DNA of 6,129 bases from the NCBI GenBank assembly GCA_900769745.1, contig CAAGHX010000104.1:1-6129 (forward strand), read 5' to 3'. How positions within the stretch are numbered: position 1 is the first letter of the stretch; each line of letters starts with the position of its first letter. A program made the translations under genes and the position numbers. This DNA comes from an uncultured Alistipes sp. (GTDB lineage Bacteria; Bacteroidota; Bacteroidia; Bacteroidales; Rikenellaceae). Below are positions 4,829 through 6,129 of this stretch, piece by piece. Below the pieces are notes generated by a model. The model worked only from the letters and a program-made list of their open reading frames with translations. It was not told the DNA's origin and did not search any database.

Positions 4829-5827
4829 ATGAGAAAAGGAATCGTTTCGGCCGGCAACTGGCTGGTTGACACCATAAAATTTATCGGCACCTACCCCACT
4901 GCGGGCAACCTGGTTACAATCGAGAAGATTGAGTCGGGCTTTGGTGGCTGCTCACACAACGTATTGGCCGACTTGGCACACCTCAAGACCGACCTTCCAC
5001 TCTATGCAGGCGGTTGCGTGGGTAAGGATGCGCTGGGTGACGACATTATGGCTGGCATCGAGAAGCTCGGCATCAATGCCGATGGTATGTGCCGTGTAGA
5101 TGCCGCTACATCTTACACCGATGTTATGGCCGATATGTCGGCTGGCACACGCACATTCTTCCACCACCGAGGAGCTAACGCACAGCTTGGCGAGGAGCAT
5201 ATCGACGCTATCGATGCCCCAGCAAAGATTTTCCACTTGGGTTACTTACTTCTGCTCGACCGTATGGACGAGGCCGATGCTGAGTATGGCGTGGTGGCTG
5301 CACGCGTGCTGGAGAAGTTGCAGAAGCGTGGTTACAAGACATCTGTCGATGTTGTTTCGGAGGAGGGCAACCGCTTCCGCCAGGTGATTCTCCCCTGCTT
5401 GAAGTATATGGACTACTTTATCGTCAACGAGATTGAGGCGGGCGCTTGCTTCGGCGAATCACTCCGTGACGAGAATGGCGAGATTCTGCTCGACAAGGTG
5501 AAGCAGGCCGCAGCTTATATGATGGCCGAGGGTGTTGCCGAGGCTTGCGTGATTCACTTCCCTGAGGGTGGATATGCCGTAAAGCGTGGTGGCGAGGATC
5601 ACTTTGAGCCTTCGCTCAGAATCCCTGCATCGGAGATTGTATCGTCGGTAGGCGCTGGCGATGCCTTCTGCGCTACAATGCTTTATGCGCTGCACGAGGA
5701 GCTCCCATTGCAGCAGTCGTTGCGTATGGCCAATGCCGCTGCGTGGTTCAACCTCCACAACGCCACATCGACCGATGGCGCACCAACGCTCGCTCAGATT
5801 GAGCAGTTCCTGAAAGAGAGATATTAA
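4829..5827 (+). CDS. PfkB-family carbohydrate kinase
   Basis: A 332-residue ribokinase/PfkB-fold sugar kinase. Visible motifs are Asp14 in the first loop (sugar binding in the family), Gly-Phe-Gly-Gly-Cys-Ser-His-Asn at 37-44 (first PfkB signature), Asn200-Glu-Ile-Glu203 (the NxxE motif that positions magnesium), and Ser-Ser-Val-Gly-Ala-Gly-Asp at 272-278, where Gly275-Asp278 form the anion hole and Asp278 is the catalytic base. All residues needed for activity are present. The family phosphorylates ribose, fructose, tagatose phosphate, 2-keto-3-deoxygluconate, nucleosides and others, so sequence alone does not name the substrate. Between an aldolase (24-bp gap) and a D-lyxose/D-mannose isomerase (21-bp gap), a ketose 1-kinase acting on D-xylulose or D-fructose is the most economical inference. 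The ATG at 4829 starts with a normal first beta strand. Confidence 0.93.
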   Translation: MRKGIVSAGNWLVDTIKFIGTYPTAGNLVTIEKIESGFGGCSHNVLADLAHLKTDLPLYAGGCVGKDALGDDIMAGIEKLGINADGMCRVDAATSYTDVMADMSAGTRTFFHHRGANAQLGEEHIDAIDAPAKIFHLGYLLLLDRMDEADAEYGVVAARVLEKLQKRGYKTSVDVVSEEGNRFRQVILPCLKYMDYFIVNEIEAGACFGESLRDENGEILLDKVKQAAAYMMAEGVAEACVIHFPEGGYAVKRGGEDHFEPSLRIPASEIVSSVGAGDAFCATMLYALHEELPLQQSLRMANAAAWFNLHNATSTDGAPTLAQIEQFLKERY

Positions 5828-5848
5828 CCGAATTATACTACTTGACTT

Positions 5849-6129
5849 ATGAAACGAAGTGAAATCAACCGTTACATCAACGACGCAAAGAACTTCTTTG
5901 CCGAGCATCAGTTCCACCTTCCTGTATGGGTAGATTGGTCGCCTGCAGAGTGGGCAACCAAGGGCGAGGAGTGCGAGGAGATTCGCCGCAACCAGCTCGG
6001 TTGGGACGTTACCGACTTTGCAACCGGCAAGTTCGAGGAGATTGGCCTCACGCTTGTCACTATCCGCAACGGCAACGTGAAGTACGACAATAAGACCTAC
6101 TGCGAGAAGATTATGTTTGTTCGCGAGAA
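5849..6129 (+). CDS. D-lyxose/D-mannose ketol-isomerase, N-terminal part (3' end outside window)
   Basis: The first 93 residues of a protein that strongly resembles the D-lyxose isomerase family (formerly DUF1498, including E. coli O157 Z5688). Family-type segments are Met-Lys-Arg-Ser-Glu-Ile-Asn at the start, Phe-Phe-Ala-Glu-His-Gln-Phe-His-Leu-Pro at 16-25, Leu-Gly-Trp-Asp-Val-Thr-Asp-Phe at 50-57, Leu-Thr-Leu-Val-Thr-Ile-Arg-Asn-Gly at 67-75 and Tyr-Cys-Glu-Lys-Ile-Met at 84-89. The cupin metal-binding His-x-His comes later in the family and would lie beyond base 6129. These enzymes interconvert D-lyxose with D-xylulose and D-mannose with D-fructose. The frame is still open at the window edge. 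It is the third gene of the operon, 21 bp after the kinase stop. Family is confident; preferred sugar is unknown. Confidence 0.88.
   Translation, partial: MKRSEINRYINDAKNFFAEHQFHLPVWVDWSPAEWATKGEECEEIRRNQLGWDVTDFATGKFEEIGLTLVTIRNGNVKYDNKTYCEKIMFVRE

Noticed and set aside
5459..5917. 152-codon minus-strand frame across the kinase and isomerase boundary
   Set aside because: It crosses two well-supported genes and their junction, with no recognisable product.

Overview
The window looks like chromosomal DNA from a member of the Bacteroidota, most likely the order Bacteroidales. The evidence is a B-type succinate dehydrogenase/fumarate reductase, a DUF3127 protein, a NigD-like lipoprotein with an acidic run just after its lipid-anchoring Cys, A-rich leaders without clear Shine-Dalgarno sites, and several matches to the Bacteroidota promoter pattern TTTG / TAnnTTTG. 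The genus cannot be fixed from the sequence alone; an Alistipes- or Prevotella-like organism would fit. No rRNA, tRNA, CRISPR array, insertion sequence or phage gene is visible.

Left part (1-1556, + strand): the 3' end of the flavoprotein gene (sdhA/frdA) is followed after 32 bp by the complete iron-sulfur gene (sdhB/frdB). A 16-bp perfect palindrome and a strong intrinsic terminator close this operon. Together the two subunits form the soluble part of complex II, used for fumarate respiration or succinate oxidation; the membrane cytochrome subunit would lie upstream, outside the window.

Middle part (1557-3764): a minus-strand DUF3127 gene encodes a small OB-fold-like protein ending in Asp-Asp-Leu-Pro-Phe, very like the protein-recruiting tip of SSB. 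It has its own promoter and terminator, and a six-unit heptamer repeat lies between its stop codon and terminator. Divergent from it is a NigD-like surface lipoprotein gene, with two mutually exclusive hairpins in its leader. Convergent to that is a peptide deformylase gene on the minus strand whose product carries an apparent lipoprotein signal, which is unexpected for a cytosolic housekeeping enzyme. A long imperfect hairpin between the two convergent stops probably terminates one or both transcripts.

Right part (3765-6129, + strand): a compact catabolic operon starts behind a TAccTTTG promoter element and a 19-bp inverted repeat that may be an operator. It encodes a class II ketose-bisphosphate aldolase, a PfkB-family sugar kinase and the beginning of a D-lyxose/D-mannose ketol-isomerase that runs off the window. 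Read biochemically the order is isomerase, kinase, aldolase: an aldose (D-lyxose or D-mannose) would become a ketose (D-xylulose or D-fructose), then a ketose 1-phosphate, then dihydroxyacetone phosphate plus a short aldehyde. This route is an inference from gene content and is the most promising metabolic observation in the window.
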